Shown: positions 17,569 to 27,423, counted from the first letter of the stretch. The stretch: DNA of 64,000 nucleotides from Armatimonadota bacterium (GCA_016223145.1 JACRPN010000015.1:1-64000); one strand, 5' to 3'. The notes: generated by a model not told the origin, from the letters alone. A program made the numbers and translations.

Positions 17569-17593
17569 ACCGAGCGGCAAGAGACACACGCCG

Positions 17594-18082
17594 ATGGAGG
17601 AATTGGACTTCTTCGTTAGGCTCGAAGCCATATTGGACGAGATGTGGGATCAAGTCGTGACTTGGGACTGGTTCGCCAAACGTGTCGTGGGAGTTCAGAT
17701 GATGAGCGCGGCCGACAGCATCGCAGCAAATCTGGTGGAAGGTGACGGGCGATTCGGCGAAGCAGACGCGGTCAGGTTCTTTCGCATCGCCAGAGCGTCG
17801 CTTCAGGAAGCAGTTCGATGGATCAAGCGCGCTCACCGGCGAAAGCTTATTGAGATCTGCACCCGGGACGCATGGGTTGACCAGTTGAGCCAAACCTCGA
17901 GGGTCATCAGCAAGCTGATCAGCTACAGGCAGGAATTCACATCGGGAAACAGAGTCAGGGAGGACCGAATGCGCTATGGGGATATCGAAGTCGATCCGGA
18001 CTTCGAGCCTTCTGGATCCAATCCAAACGTCGGCCCTCAGACCTCAGACCTCGGACCTCGGACCTCGGACCTGAAATGTTGA
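17594..18082 (+). CDS. Four-helix bundle protein (S23 / Avd-like)
   Basis: A small helical protein of the family found in 23S rRNA intervening sequences and related to Avd, the nucleic-acid-binding accessory protein of diversity-generating retroelements. The pattern is [23 protein letters not shown] followed by [22 protein letters not shown], equivalent to Q-x-RRA-x-SI-x-N-x-EG-x-GR and IA-x-SL-x-E. The ATG at 17594 is chosen because the first helix ([13 protein letters not shown]) begins there; the open frame runs back into nrdR. The last residues ([12 protein letters not shown]) come from a heptamer array. Inverted arrays flank it, and it interrupts the nrdR-nrdJ pair on the same strand. 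Confidence 0.8.
   Translation: MEELDFFVRLEAILDEMWDQVVTWDWFAKRVVGVQMMSAADSIAANLVEGDGRFGEADAVRFFRIARASLQEAVRWIKRAHRRKLIEICTRDAWVDQLSQTSRVISKLISYRQEFTSGNRVREDRMRYGDIEVDPDFEPSGSNPNVGPQTSDLGPRTSDLKC
18035..18072. repeat. Right CCTCRGA heptamer array bracketing the four-helix gene
   Basis: Two CCTCAGA and three CCTCGGA units plus CCT form the 3' end of the four-helix gene. The array is the reverse complement of the left array (17506-17537), giving a terminal-inverted-repeat arrangement around about 530 bp. Confidence 0.9.
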
Positions 18083-18110
18083 GGGCAATCACCATCACGG
18101 AGGATATGGA

Positions 18111-21100
18111 ATGAAGATCAAGCGTTATTACACGACGGCTGGCCAGAGCGCCTACGACGGCATCACTTTCGAACCGCGGAGGAGCGAGATCCGCAACCCG
18201 GACGGAAGCACCGTGTTCCTGATGGAGAACGTCATGGTGCCGGAGCATTGGTCGCAGGTGGCCACCGACATCCTGGCGCAGAAGTATTTCCGAAAGGCCG
18301 GTGTCCCCGCCGATCGTGCCGACGCTTGGAAGAAGGAACACCCGGGCGCCGCGTCCGAAGCCGAAGCAACTCTCTTGGACGTCGCCGAAACCAATCCAAA
18401 GTCCGGAGCCAATCCTCAATCCGAAATCTCCCAGAGTCCGCGCCTCACGGACCGCAATCCGAAATCCGGGACGAATCCGAAATCCGCAATCCGAAATCCG
18501 CAATCCGGCGAAGTGGACTCCCGCCAGGTATTTCACCGTCTTGCCGGATGCTGGCGCGCCTGGGGCGAGGAATTCGGCTACTTCGACTCGCCCGAAGACG
18601 CGAAGGCCTTCTATGACGAGCTGATCCACATGCTCGCCAAGCAGATTTCCGCGCCGAACAGCCCCCAGTGGTTCAACACCGGGCTCTACTTTGCCTACGG
18701 CATCGACGGCCCGGCGCAAGGACACTGGTACATCAACCCCAAAACCGGCAAGCAGACCGCCAGCACGAACGCCTATGAGCGCCCTCAACCCCATGCCTGC
18801 TTTATCCTGAGCGTCAGCGACGACCTGGTCAACCCTGGCGGCCTGATGGACCTCTGGACCCGCGAGGCGCGCATCTTCAAGTACGGCTCCGGCGTCGGCA
18901 CGAACTTCTCCAAGGTGCGCGGCGAGAATGAGTCCCTCTCCGGCGGGGGCAAATCCAGCGGCCTCATGAGCTTCCTCAAGGTCGGCGACCGCTCGGCCGG
19001 CGCCATCAAATCCGGCGGCACAACCCGCCGCGCGGCGAAGATGGTCTGCCTGGACGTCGACCACCCGGACATCGAGACCTTCGTCCGGTGGAAGGTGATC
19101 GAGGAGCAGAAGGTCGCTGCGCTTGTCGCCGGCTCCCAGATCAACCAGCGGCACCTAAACGCCGTGATGAAGGCGTGCCATCTGGGTGACTCCGATTCCC
19201 CAATCCAAAATCCAAAATCCGAGATCCAAAATCGACTCGATCCTCGTTCCAACCCCGCCCTCCGCAAATCCATCGCGGAGGCCAAGCTCGCCGGTGTGCC
19301 GCTGAACTACATTCAGCGCGCCATCCAACTCGCCGAGCAAGGCTTCACGAGCATCGAATTCCCCACCTACGATACCGGCTACGAATCGGAGGCCTACGTC
19401 ACCGTCAGCGGCCAGAACTCCAACAACTCCGTTAGGATTCCTAACGCGTTTTTTGAGGCTGTCGAGGGTGATAGCGACTGGAAGCTGATCCGCCGGACAG
19501 ACGGCAAAGTGTCCAATACCCTGAAGGCCCGAGAGCTTTGGGACGACATCTGCTATTCCGCCTGGAACTGCGCCGACCCCGGCATCCAATACGACACCAC
19601 CATCAACGAGTGGCATACCTGTCCCGCCGACGGCCGCATCAACGCCAGCAACCCCTGCAGCGAATACATGTTCCTCGACGACACCGCCTGCAACCTGGCA
19701 TCGTTGAACCTGATCACGTTCTACAACGCTGAGACCGGCGCCTTCGATATCGAGGGCTATAGGCACGCCATCAAGCTTTGGACGGTGGTGCTGGAAATCA
19801 GCGTGCTCATGGCGCAGTTCCCCAGTAAGGAGATCGCGCAGCTCAGCTACGACTTTCGAACGCTGGGCCTCGGCTACGCAAACCTAGGCGCCCTACTCAT
19901 GCAGCTAGGAATCCCGTACGATAGCGCTCAGGGCCGCGCAATCACCGGCGCGCTGACCGCCATCCTCGGCGGCGAGAGCTATGCCGCGAGCGCCGAAATG
20001 GCAAGGGAGATCGGAACATTCCCTAGGTTTGCTAGCAATAGAGACAGCATGCTGCGGGTCATTCGCAACCACCGCCAGGCGGCCTACAATGCCACGAAGG
20101 ACCAGTACGAGGGGCTCAGCATCACGCCAGTCGGCATCGATCCGGACGAGTGCCCCACGGACCTTCTGAAAGCGGCCCGCGAAGCCTGGGACCGCGCCTT
20201 GCAGCTTGGCGAGGCGCATGGCTACCGAAATGCGCAGGTCACCGTGCTCGCCCCGACAGGCACCATCGGCCTGATCATGGACTGCGACACCACGGGCATC
20301 GAGCCCGATTTCGCGCTGGTCAAGTTCAAGAAGCTTGCCGGCGGCGGCTATTTCAAGATCGTCAACCAGTCGGTGCCGATCGCGCTCAGGCGCCTGGGCT
20401 ACACGCAGGAGCAGATCGAGGACGTGGTGGCCTACTGCGTCGGGCGGGCGACGCTGGCCGGAGCGCCGCACATCAACCACGAGACTCTGAAGGCCAAGGG
20501 CTTCACTAAAGAAGCGATCGACAAGGTGGAGAAGACGCTCGCCAACGCCTTCGAGATCCAATTCGCGTTCAACAAGTACACGCTCGGCGAGGACTTCTAT
20601 AAGGACTATCTCGGCATCCCTGAAGAGCTTCTCAACGACTGGAGCTTCAGTCTGCTAGAACACCTAGGCTTTAGCAAGCAGCAGATCGAGGAAGCGAACG
20701 AATTCGTCTGCGGCACCATGACCATCGAGGGCGCGCCGCATCTGAAGCTCGAGCATTACCCCGTGTTCGATTGCGCCAACAAGTGCGGCAAGAAGGGCCA
20801 GCGCTACATCACCGCCGATGGCCACATCCGCGGCATGGCCGCGGCGCAGCCGTTCCTGTCCGGTGCCATAAGCAAAACCATCAACCTTCCCTCGCATGCC
20901 ACGATCGAGGAGGTCGGCGCGGCTTACTGGCTCTCCTGGCAGCTTGGGCTGAAGGCCAACGCGCTTTATCGCGACGGCAGCAAGCTCAGCCAGCCGCTCA
21001 ACGCCGGCACCGACGATGCCGCCGCTGCGATTCTGGAGGCGAGCCTGGAGGAAGGGGACCAGGTTGTCGGGTTATCAGGTCTTCAGGACCCCGAACACAC

Positions 21101-22061
21101 AACACCTGAGCACCTGAACACCCAGGACCCGGTCTACCAAGCCGCCCAAAAGCTCGTCTACCGCTATATCGCCAAGCGGCGGGCCATGCCCGCGCGGCGC
21201 AGGGGCTACACCCAGAAGGCGCGCGTCGGAGGCCACAAGGTCTACCTGCGCACCGGCGAATTCCAGGATGGCTCGCTTGGCGAGATCTTTATCGATATGC
21301 ACCGCGAGGGCGCCGCGTTCCGCTCCCTGATGAACTGCTTCGCCATCGCGATCTCGCTGGGCCTGCAATACGGCGTGCCGCTCGAGGAGTTCGTCGAGGC
21401 GTTCGTGTTCACGCGCTTCGAGCCGAACGGCATGGTCCAGCTCCACGACAACATCAAGATGTCGACCTCGGTCATCGACTACATCTTCCGCGAGCTGGCG
21501 CTTTCGTACCTCGGCCGCACCGACCTGGTGCAGGTGAAACCCGAGGACATCCGGCACGATACGCTTGGCCGCCCTGAGCAGCTTCCGGACTATGAGGAAG
21601 AAGAGGATGCGGGCGAGATCGCCACGCCGGTCATCCCGGGCCTGGCCTGGGAGGATCACGACAGCAACGGCTATGGCAAGACCCGGGAACAGGTCGTCGC
21701 CGGCCCGAACACGCCTCCGGGAGCGGAGACGGTCTTGGGTCCGAGGCCCGAGGTCCGAGGCCCGGAGGGAGCAGGTCAGAGGTCTGAGGTCCGAGGCCCG
21801 GGGTCCGGAGAGGTCGCAGGTCGCGGGCCGCAAGCCGCAGGCATGGCGGTTGCGGCTCCGGATTCGTCAATCGTCAATCGTCCATCGTCCATTACCTCGG
21901 ACCTCAGACCTCAGACCTCGGACCTCTCAGAGAAGATCCGCGAAGCCCGCTTGAAGGGCTACGAGGGCGACCCCTGCACCGAGTGCGGCAGCTTCACCCT
22001 GGTAAGGAACGGCTTCTGCCTCAAGTGCAACACGTGCGGGGCAACGAGCGGGTGTAGTTAG
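18111..22061 (+). CDS. nrdJ: Vitamin B12-dependent ribonucleotide reductase (class II)
   Basis: Adenosylcobalamin-dependent enzyme that makes deoxyribonucleotides. GGAGG lies 6 bp before the ATG at 18111. Core motifs are [61 protein letters not shown] around the active-site loop, [22 protein letters not shown], and a C-terminal zinc-ribbon-like tail (CTECG...[13 protein letters not shown]). The 1316 residues include four low-complexity inserts at about residues 95-136, 361-378, 982-1007 and 1209-1275. All four are encoded by short-word repeat DNA and fall between conserved blocks. Expected to be repressed by the nearby NrdR. Confidence 0.95.
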   Translation: MKIKRYYTTAGQSAYDGITFEPRRSEIRNPDGSTVFLMENVMVPEHWSQVATDILAQKYFRKAGVPADRADAWKKEHPGAASEAEATLLDVAETNPKSGANPQSEISQSPRLTDRNPKSGTNPKSAIRNPQSGEVDSRQVFHRLAGCWRAWGEEFGYFDSPEDAKAFYDELIHMLAKQISAPNSPQWFNTGLYFAYGIDGPAQGHWYINPKTGKQTASTNAYERPQPHACFILSVSDDLVNPGGLMDLWTREARIFKYGSGVGTNFSKVRGENESLSGGGKSSGLMSFLKVGDRSAGAIKSGGTTRRAAKMVCLDVDHPDIETFVRWKVIEEQKVAALVAGSQINQRHLNAVMKACHLGDSDSPIQNPKSEIQNRLDPRSNPALRKSIAEAKLAGVPLNYIQRAIQLAEQGFTSIEFPTYDTGYESEAYVTVSGQNSNNSVRIPNAFFEAVEGDSDWKLIRRTDGKVSNTLKARELWDDICYSAWNCADPGIQYDTTINEWHTCPADGRINASNPCSEYMFLDDTACNLASLNLITFYNAETGAFDIEGYRHAIKLWTVVLEISVLMAQFPSKEIAQLSYDFRTLGLGYANLGALLMQLGIPYDSAQGRAITGALTAILGGESYAASAEMAREIGTFPRFASNRDSMLRVIRNHRQAAYNATKDQYEGLSITPVGIDPDECPTDLLKAAREAWDRALQLGEAHGYRNAQVTVLAPTGTIGLIMDCDTTGIEPDFALVKFKKLAGGGYFKIVNQSVPIALRRLGYTQEQIEDVVAYCVGRATLAGAPHINHETLKAKGFTKEAIDKVEKTLANAFEIQFAFNKYTLGEDFYKDYLGIPEELLNDWSFSLLEHLGFSKQQIEEANEFVCGTMTIEGAPHLKLEHYPVFDCANKCGKKGQRYITADGHIRGMAAAQPFLSGAISKTINLPSHATIEEVGAAYWLSWQLGLKANALYRDGSKLSQPLNAGTDDAAAAILEASLEEGDQVVGLSGLQDPEHTTPEHLNTQDPVYQAAQKLVYRYIAKRRAMPARRRGYTQKARVGGHKVYLRTGEFQDGSLGEIFIDMHREGAAFRSLMNCFAIAISLGLQYGVPLEEFVEAFVFTRFEPNGMVQLHDNIKMSTSVIDYIFRELALSYLGRTDLVQVKPEDIRHDTLGRPEQLPDYEEEEDAGEIATPVIPGLAWEDHDSNGYGKTREQVVAGPNTPPGAETVLGPRPEVRGPEGAGQRSEVRGPGSGEVAGRGPQAAGMAVAAPDSSIVNRPSSITSDLRPQTSDLSEKIREARLKGYEGDPCTECGSFTLVRNGFCLKCNTCGATSGCS
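18395..18515. repeat. In-frame repeat insertion 1 in nrdJ
   Basis: Heptamer words of the ATCCGAA/ATCCGCA type are broken in the middle by a unique stretch. They are translated as NPKSGANP...[11 protein letters not shown]: 21 bp makes one 7-residue repeat in every frame. Confidence 0.85.
19192..19240. repeat. In-frame repeat insertion 2 in nrdJ
   Basis: CAAAATC, CAAAATC, CGAGATC and CAAAATC units in 7-bp phase encode [11 protein letters not shown]. The peptide resembles insertion 1 (NPKS-x-I-x-N), so the same word class was inserted twice in one gene. Confidence 0.8.
21054..21130. repeat. In-frame repeat insertion 3 in nrdJ
   Basis: The first 35 bp match the transketolase insert (plus-strand 916-950, opposite orientation) at 29 of 35 positions and are read in the same frame, giving [11 protein letters not shown]. 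The rest is CACCTGA/ACACCTG words. Confidence 0.75.
21735..21940. repeat. In-frame repeat insertion 4 in nrdJ, with inverted heptamer arms
   Basis: The left arm has GAGGTCC/GAGGCCC words (about 21737-21800). The middle has a GTCAATC array (about 21868-21892). The right arm has CCTCGGA/CCTCAGA words (about 21896-21930). The arms are the same words, in the same inverted arrangement, as those around the four-helix gene about 3.7 kb upstream, but with no gene between them. Confidence 0.85.
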
Positions 22062-22082
22062 CAACTCTTTGATAAGTGAACC

Positions 22083-22709
22083 GTGTGGACTGACGACAGA
22101 AACAAGATTTCGGAATGGCTACTAAGCCTGAGCCCGCATAGTCTGGCTTACCCATACCGGGCCCTAGTTGAGTTGTCTCACATGGACGGATTTCCATGCG
22201 CAGCCGAGCTTTCGTGTCATTGTGGCCGGGAGATCATCAACACAATCGTGCGGCTACATGTGGGCCCTTCTCCAAATGACTCAACTAAGGCACTGAAGAG
22301 AATTGAAAATGCTTGGCTCCCTCGCCTTGATCAATACAATCCAGAATCTGATCCTACCGCATTGTCCCCTGTAGACGGGACCGTAGAAGTTACGGCTGAA
22401 CAAGAGCAGTCCGTTCTAGCTTTCTTGAATGCAAAAGCCACCGCTGATACACACGCAAGACGAATAGACGAAATGTTCTCCAGGAAATTTGGTGCCCTGG
22501 GAAAGCCACGTGCCGCATCTCAACTCCTCTCCCTTCACACTGAATTCGTAAGGCTGACCCACTTTGACCATGATCGTTCGGCGGCAAATCTCACATTCGT
22601 TTGTGAACTCCTTGCCCAACTCGAGCAAATACTCTTACAACTGTCGATGCCATCCGCTACGCAAAGGATCCAAAACGTAGATGCGCTCTTACTCGAAGCC
22701 AACCAATAG
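22083..22709 (+). CDS. Hypothetical protein, first gene of a low-GC two-gene unit
   Basis: A 208-residue protein that I do not recognise. It looks helical. The N-terminal part has HCGREIINTIVRLHVG. A central VTAEQEQSVLAFLNAKATADTHARRIDEMFSRKFG follows, and the C-terminus is Leu-rich (VCELLAQLEQILLQLS). There is no signal peptide or membrane segment. The start is a GTG at 22083; a later ATG (about 22182) is possible. Base composition is clearly lower in GC than the flanking genes. It overlaps the next gene by 29 bp in a different frame, which implies translational coupling. Confidence 0.7.
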   Translation: MWTDDRNKISEWLLSLSPHSLAYPYRALVELSHMDGFPCAAELSCHCGREIINTIVRLHVGPSPNDSTKALKRIENAWLPRLDQYNPESDPTALSPVDGTVEVTAEQEQSVLAFLNAKATADTHARRIDEMFSRKFGALGKPRAASQLLSLHTEFVRLTHFDHDRSAANLTFVCELLAQLEQILLQLSMPSATQRIQNVDALLLEANQ

Positions 22710-25488
22710 TCAGGTCAGATCGGCTCTCGACTCCCTCATTCTAGAGCAGGAGCATAGACGATTCTTTAATGGTCTCACCAATCCCAATTGGCTGGTTCCG
22801 TTGCGAGATGAGCATGTGTTCTCCAATCCAAGCAGGCCAGCAAAGGGCGATTCTGACGAGAGCACGTACTTTCCTGCTTGGCACCCAATGGCGTACCTGC
22901 AATCGGTATCTCAATACGAAGACTTAGAAGTACAAACGACGCTTGCCGAGATACTCTGTGAGATGGACTTGGACGGTCATCTCTTTTTGCAGCATGATCG
23001 GGCCGTGATTGCGCAGAGACTTCCCCCAGAATTGGCAGCCCGCATTTCGGTTGAGATCTCGAAGTGGATCAGGTCGCTTGACTCAATCCCGATGCACATC
23101 GAAGATGCATTCGTCGATCTCTCGTTAAAGCTTTATCAAGAAGGAGCAGCAACTGAGGCCCATAACCTAATCTGGTCCGTTCTTCATTCCCTGCCCCCTC
23201 GAAGTGCACCTGGAGAGCGCGTTTTCAACAACCGCACTCGCTTCAGAGTAGACGGATTCAGCTATTCGCGCGCCCTTTCGAAGGTGTTTCCCGAAATGCT
23301 CAAGGCAGAAGGCATTAGCTGCCTTAGAGCCCTGTGTGCGGCTCTCGGCAGAATTCTCGATTTCGATTACTCGGCCGCATCTAAGGAGGAGGGCTTGGAC
23401 TTCTCTGGAACATGGCGTTGCAGGATCTCCGAAGACGAAACTCCGCCCAGACATCAGCCGAAGGAAGAGTTGGTTTCAAAGATCCGCGATGCCGCGTTTC
23501 ATCTTGGGCATGTCGAACTTCAGCCTGTCGTTGAACTGCTTCGGGCCAATCGCTGGGAGATATTTGCGCGAATTCTTAGGCATGTCTTGTCGCAGTTTCC
23601 CGAGGCTCCGCTAGAGTTAGTCGAGCCGCACATTGACATCAATCAATTGCTCCGTGATAATTCAATGTCTCCTGAGACCTGGGAGATGGTGTCAAGTCAC
23701 TGGAAGCGCCTGCCATCTCCATTCCGCACTCAGCTACTCAGGGCCATCAGCGAAGGCCCCGAAATCGGTGACTGGCCCGAACGATATAAGGAACATAATG
23801 GCCATGATCTTCCGGACTCCGTAAGAGATGCATACGCTTTGAGATGGCAATGCGAGAGAACCCAGTGGATCTCGAGTGCTGTCAATGACGACGAGCGTGC
23901 GATCGTACAGCGGGCGATCGACTCCATCGACACATTCAGAGCCAATGTCGCTGAAGAGCCGAAAGGGGTCTTTCATCCCACTAGTCCAAAGAATAGCCAG
24001 GAGCTCTCTGCAATGTCTGACAACGATCTTATCCAATACATGTCTGAATGGAGCAGTGACGATCAGAAGTACTGGTATGACCGTCATGCACTTCTTGCTG
24101 AGTGGAAAGACGTTGTATCTTCTTCGCCAGTTCGAATACTGGAACTTGGCGAAAGGTTGCCATTGCTCCCGCTAGACGCGAGAAGTGCTGCTATCGACGC
24201 GTTCGAGCAGCTGGTAAGGCAAGGGAAACTGTTCCCTGTGGATCCAGCATTGGACTTCGTCGTCGAAACCGTTCACTCCGAACCTAACGATAAAAGCGAC
24301 GTGAATCACCGAGCACTGAACTTTATCGAGTCCATTATGCAAAAGGGTGTTGCCGTGGCAGGCAACGCACAACGGGACAGGGTGTGGCAGATTATTAATC
24401 GTGTAGCTCAGATTCCATCTCCCAACCAAGTGTACGAGGAAGATTACGGCCCTCCAAATATGAATTGGACTATGTTGGCTCTTAACACCACGCGACCTCG
24501 AGCGATATATGTCGCAATTCGGTACGCTTTATGGATAAACGGTCACTTAATTGACGATCCCATGGATCCCAATCACATTCATTTGCCGGATGAAGTTAGA
24601 GAGCTCCTAACTGCTGCTGCGTCAGATTCGTCCCATGCAGTCCGAGCTCCATTCGGGGAGTTTCTACCTTGGCTCGCAAAAATGGATGAAAGATGGCTGC
24701 TCTCTGTACTAGGAGAACTACTACCGGAAGATTCGGAACGCGGAACATATTTTGACGCCTGTTGGGAAGGCTACGTCTGTTATTCCTCCTATTTCGATGA
24801 CAGTTTTATGTTGCTTCGCGAAAAGTACCGAACAGCAATTGCCCTGCAAGACTTTGAGGGTGATTCACACGAGGACAGGCCAGCGCTTGGTACAGCTAGC
24901 CATATTCTTATTGCCTTCCAGCGGGGGCTTGAGGACTTGTCGGAAGAGAGCCTCATGTCAGGCTTGCTCGCAAAGGCAAGCTCAAAGTTCATTGCAGATC
25001 TACTAACGAACCTTGGAAGAGGCTATCGAGACCGCAAAGAAATCATGCCGAATGTCATTGCAAGGCTTGTTGAGTTGTGGCAATACATTAAGGAAAGGAT
25101 TGTCCCACTACACTCGCTCGAAGATCAGACATGGATTTTTGAAGCCTTCACCACCTGGTTTACTTGCAACATTTTTGATCGCTCCTGGAAGCTAGAGCAA
25201 TTTGAAGATGCGCTACAGAAAATGAAAGCCGTATCTGACATTCCTGAAGTCATTAAGGTTCTCTCGTCGTATGCATCGGAACAACCAACTGGAGTGGCCA
25301 CGTCCCTTACCTTTGTAGTGTCAAGGCCGGTGAGAGACTGGTCGCTCAGCATAGCAAGCGACGAAATCGCAGAACTATTGTCCAATCTTGAGAATTCCAG
25401 TGTCGACGCAGCGAGGACCAAGGCACGTGAGGCGAGAGACGAATTGGTTCGACGTGGTCACCTAGACTTCGTACCCAAAGCGCAATGA
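22681..25488 (+). CDS. Large helical protein of unknown function (possible defense-type scaffold)
   Basis: A 935-residue cytoplasmic protein with no Walker motif, nuclease motif or membrane helix that I can see. The text is a long series of amphipathic helices. Segments such as FDACWEGYVCYSSYFDDSFMLLREKY and SHILIAFQRGLEDL resemble, from memory, the C-terminal helical-repeat halves of large STAND/Avs-like and SIR2-associated defense proteins. That likeness is an impression, not a match I could test. It overlaps the 208-aa gene by 29 bp, shares its lower GC and lies between chromosomal genes. It is probably acquired. Confidence 0.7.
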   Translation: MRSYSKPTNSQVRSALDSLILEQEHRRFFNGLTNPNWLVPLRDEHVFSNPSRPAKGDSDESTYFPAWHPMAYLQSVSQYEDLEVQTTLAEILCEMDLDGHLFLQHDRAVIAQRLPPELAARISVEISKWIRSLDSIPMHIEDAFVDLSLKLYQEGAATEAHNLIWSVLHSLPPRSAPGERVFNNRTRFRVDGFSYSRALSKVFPEMLKAEGISCLRALCAALGRILDFDYSAASKEEGLDFSGTWRCRISEDETPPRHQPKEELVSKIRDAAFHLGHVELQPVVELLRANRWEIFARILRHVLSQFPEAPLELVEPHIDINQLLRDNSMSPETWEMVSSHWKRLPSPFRTQLLRAISEGPEIGDWPERYKEHNGHDLPDSVRDAYALRWQCERTQWISSAVNDDERAIVQRAIDSIDTFRANVAEEPKGVFHPTSPKNSQELSAMSDNDLIQYMSEWSSDDQKYWYDRHALLAEWKDVVSSSPVRILELGERLPLLPLDARSAAIDAFEQLVRQGKLFPVDPALDFVVETVHSEPNDKSDVNHRALNFIESIMQKGVAVAGNAQRDRVWQIINRVAQIPSPNQVYEEDYGPPNMNWTMLALNTTRPRAIYVAIRYALWINGHLIDDPMDPNHIHLPDEVRELLTAAASDSSHAVRAPFGEFLPWLAKMDERWLLSVLGELLPEDSERGTYFDACWEGYVCYSSYFDDSFMLLREKYRTAIALQDFEGDSHEDRPALGTASHILIAFQRGLEDLSEESLMSGLLAKASSKFIADLLTNLGRGYRDRKEIMPNVIARLVELWQYIKERIVPLHSLEDQTWIFEAFTTWFTCNIFDRSWKLEQFEDALQKMKAVSDIPEVIKVLSSYASEQPTGVATSLTFVVSRPVRDWSLSIASDEIAELLSNLENSSVDAARTKAREARDELVRRGHLDFVPKAQ

Positions 25489-25843
25489 ACCTGTTACCCA
25501 TCCGGCGAGCCACGCTTCGCGTGGGTTCCCCTCGTTCCCCTTCTTCGGGTGGCTACGCACTTCAGTGCGTTGGGATTGGGGGAGCGCCCGAGAGCTCGTG
25601 CCGCCGTTCGCAGGCCATCTGTTTCAGGTCTCGGGTGCCACCCCGCTTTAGCGGGGTGTCCGAGGGCAGCGCCCGACAATTCCACAAACTCCCCAAAGCC
25701 CCAGCACCCGAAGATGCTGAGGCAGACAAAGCTCGGAGACTGGAAAGGGCCGCCTGGTCATCTCACCCCGGATGAGGCCGGAGGCCATCGGTGCCCAAAG
25801 CCGCAGCTTCAAAGCGTCGCCTAACGTGAGCCGCCCAAACGGC
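25489..25843. other. Intergenic hairpin-rich region
   Basis: I see no convincing gene. Small palindromes follow one another: ACGCTTCGCGT, GCACTTCAGTGC, and CACCCCGCT-TT-AGCGGGGTG at 25639-25658. The last recurs at 28828-28847. Confidence 0.6.
25639..25658. repeat. Hairpin CACCCCGCT-TT-AGCGGGGTG, copy 1
   Basis: A perfect 9-bp stem preceded by GGGTGC. The copy at 28828-28847 has the same stem and the same GGGTGC before it. Confidence 0.7.
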
Positions 25844-26359
25844 CTACACCGCGGCTCCCACAGGCTGTTGGGCGACCCTCGCATTGATCATGAACTCCGC
25901 GAGCACGGTCAGCGCCTGGTCCGCGCGGGCCTCTTCGTCCAGGGTCTCCTGCAAGAGCCTCGCCTGGTCATCGTGTCCAACCAGCCGCGCGAAGGTTCGA
26001 CAGGTTCCATAGCCGGCGATTTCGTAGTGCTCGACCTTTTGAGCGGCGGCGATCAGCGCGACGTCGAGAAGCTCCGGATTCTCGATGTCTGCAAGGAGCT
26101 CTTCGGTTTCCAGGATCAGCCCCTTCATGGCGGCACAGGGATGCCCGTTCGGGCTCTCACCCAGCATCTTGAAGATCCCTTCCAGTCGGCTGACGTGCAC
26201 TTCCGTTTGCTTCAGATGCTCTTGTAACGCGGTCTTGAGCTCTGGGCATTTCGCTGCGGATGCGACCTTTGGAAGGGCCTTGACGAGCTGTGTTTCAGCA
26301 CTATAAAGATCTCGCAGGCTCATGGTGTAGAGCTCATGCATGGTGGCGACTTTTGACAT
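25844..26359 (-). CDS. Ferritin-like YciE/DUF892 family protein
   Basis: A 171-residue protein of the YciE/YciF (DUF892) ferritin-like family, induced by stress in other bacteria and built as a four-helix di-iron bundle. The start is set at 26359, where the family opening MHELYTMSLRDLYSAETQLVKALPK follows within a few residues; the frame runs on upstream without family likeness. Helix motifs with candidate metal ligands are DLYSAE, LKQTEVHVSRLEGIF, QKVEHYEIAGYGT and ETLDEEARADQALT. It is a single gene with no clear operon partner. Confidence 0.9.
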   Translation of the reverse strand: MSKVATMHELYTMSLRDLYSAETQLVKALPKVASAAKCPELKTALQEHLKQTEVHVSRLEGIFKMLGESPNGHPCAAMKGLILETEELLADIENPELLDVALIAAAQKVEHYEIAGYGTCRTFARLVGHDDQARLLQETLDEEARADQALTVLAEFMINARVAQQPVGAAV

Positions 26360-26965
26360 TTTGAATGCTCCTTGAAAACCGGAATTGCGGGTCCGGGTGC
26401 AGGTCAACTTCGAGGCACCGACGCGCCCGATTGGCCCGTGCCGTTCGTTCTCGCTTACGAGTGTCCCATCCAGGTGATGCACGGACAAGTCATGGCTTTG
26501 TCGTCCGTCGCTTTATGTCATCGATTGTCCATACGAAACCGCCTCATCCAAGCAGCCTCGGGTGACGGGCAGGCTCCCGTCGGGCGGGTCAGCAGGAGGG
26601 ATGTAGAGTCCAGCAGCCAGGCCCCGCCCACCGCTGTCCCGCCGGTCCCCTGTCCAAGACTCCATGTCCATCGTTCCATAGACATCATCTCAAAGACTTG
26701 TGCCGCACCCCTGATAGGGGCACAATGCCTTTGTACAAACATGACACGTGTACCGGGCCTTGCGGGAGAGGAGAGGATACTCTTGAAGCTGAATCTGCCC
26801 CGATTCCATACCGATGGCGATGCAGGCTGAGTTCATTGACCTTCATGGGCGCCCGATCCAGGCGATTGGGCGCCACCTTCTTGATTCTTTCGATATTTGA
26901 CCTTGAGCTCTGCGGCTGTGCTCTGTCGGCACGGACTGCAGCACTAACCCAATAAGGGGACCAGA
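26360..26965. other. 606-bp intergenic region
   Basis: Open frames here look non-coding: their composition is random and they have no family likeness. One small stem was noted at about 26700-26724 (GTGC...CCCCT-GAT-AGGGGCAC). Promoters for the ferritin-like and LuxR genes should lie here, but none is clear. Confidence 0.5.
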
Positions 26966-27271
26966 ATGGCATATTCAATCGATCAAAGTACTCTTTCATC
27001 GCTTCAAGGAGACGAAGCTCCGAAGTCCTTCAAGCTCACGACACGCGAGCTCGAGGTGCTGGCTGAGATCGCCAAGGGGTCCAGCAGCAAGGAGGCAGGC
27101 GACGCCCTGTTCCTATCGAAGCGCACGATCGACTTCCATCTGTCGAGCATCTTCCTGAAGCTCCACGCTTCCAATAGGGTTCACGCCCTAAGGGTGGCCC
27201 AGGACATGGGGCTCATGTTTGAAGCCCCAACAGCCGATGGCCACCACAAGCGCCCAATCACTTTGGCCTGA
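26966..27271 (+). CDS. Stand-alone LuxR-type HTH regulator
   Basis: A 101-residue protein consisting almost only of a GerE/LuxR helix-turn-helix. FKLTTRELEVLAEIAKGSSSKEAGDALFLSKRTIDFHLSSIF spans about residues 22-66, with the usual T-x-RE-x-EVL opening and the S-x-RT-x-x-x-H recognition helix. No receiver or sensor domain precedes it; residues 1-20 are a short unstructured lead. GGGG lies about 10 bp before the ATG. The targets are unknown. It lies between a stress ferritin-like gene and another LuxR-type gene, both on the other strand. Confidence 0.85.
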   Translation: MAYSIDQSTLSSLQGDEAPKSFKLTTRELEVLAEIAKGSSSKEAGDALFLSKRTIDFHLSSIFLKLHASNRVHALRVAQDMGLMFEAPTADGHHKRPITLA

Positions 27272-27423
27272 GCGAGCCCGAACTCTCTGGTCCAGTGGTT
27301 CTACCTCGATGCGGTCCTTTGCAGCGACGCGCTAAGAGTCCTGCCTGAATGGCTTGGCTCTGTGCGCGTCGCTGTTGCCGGAAGACGTCCTTGTTGGTTT
27401 GCGATCACCTGCGGCAGGATTCC

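Noticed and set aside
18395-21940. Inteins or introns in nrdJ
   Set aside because: RNR genes often carry inteins, but the four inserts are 18-67 residues of word repeats, with no intein blocks or homing nuclease and no intron-like structure; the frame stays open.
22681-25488. Large helical protein as a typical Avs/STAND NTPase
   Set aside because: No Walker A or B can be found in it or in the preceding gene, so it cannot be called a STAND ATPase; at most it resembles the sensor half.
26372-26830. Possible 152-aa gene between the ferritin-like and LuxR genes
   Set aside because: No ribosome site, no domain likeness, irregular composition; it also overlaps another equally weak frame on the opposite strand.
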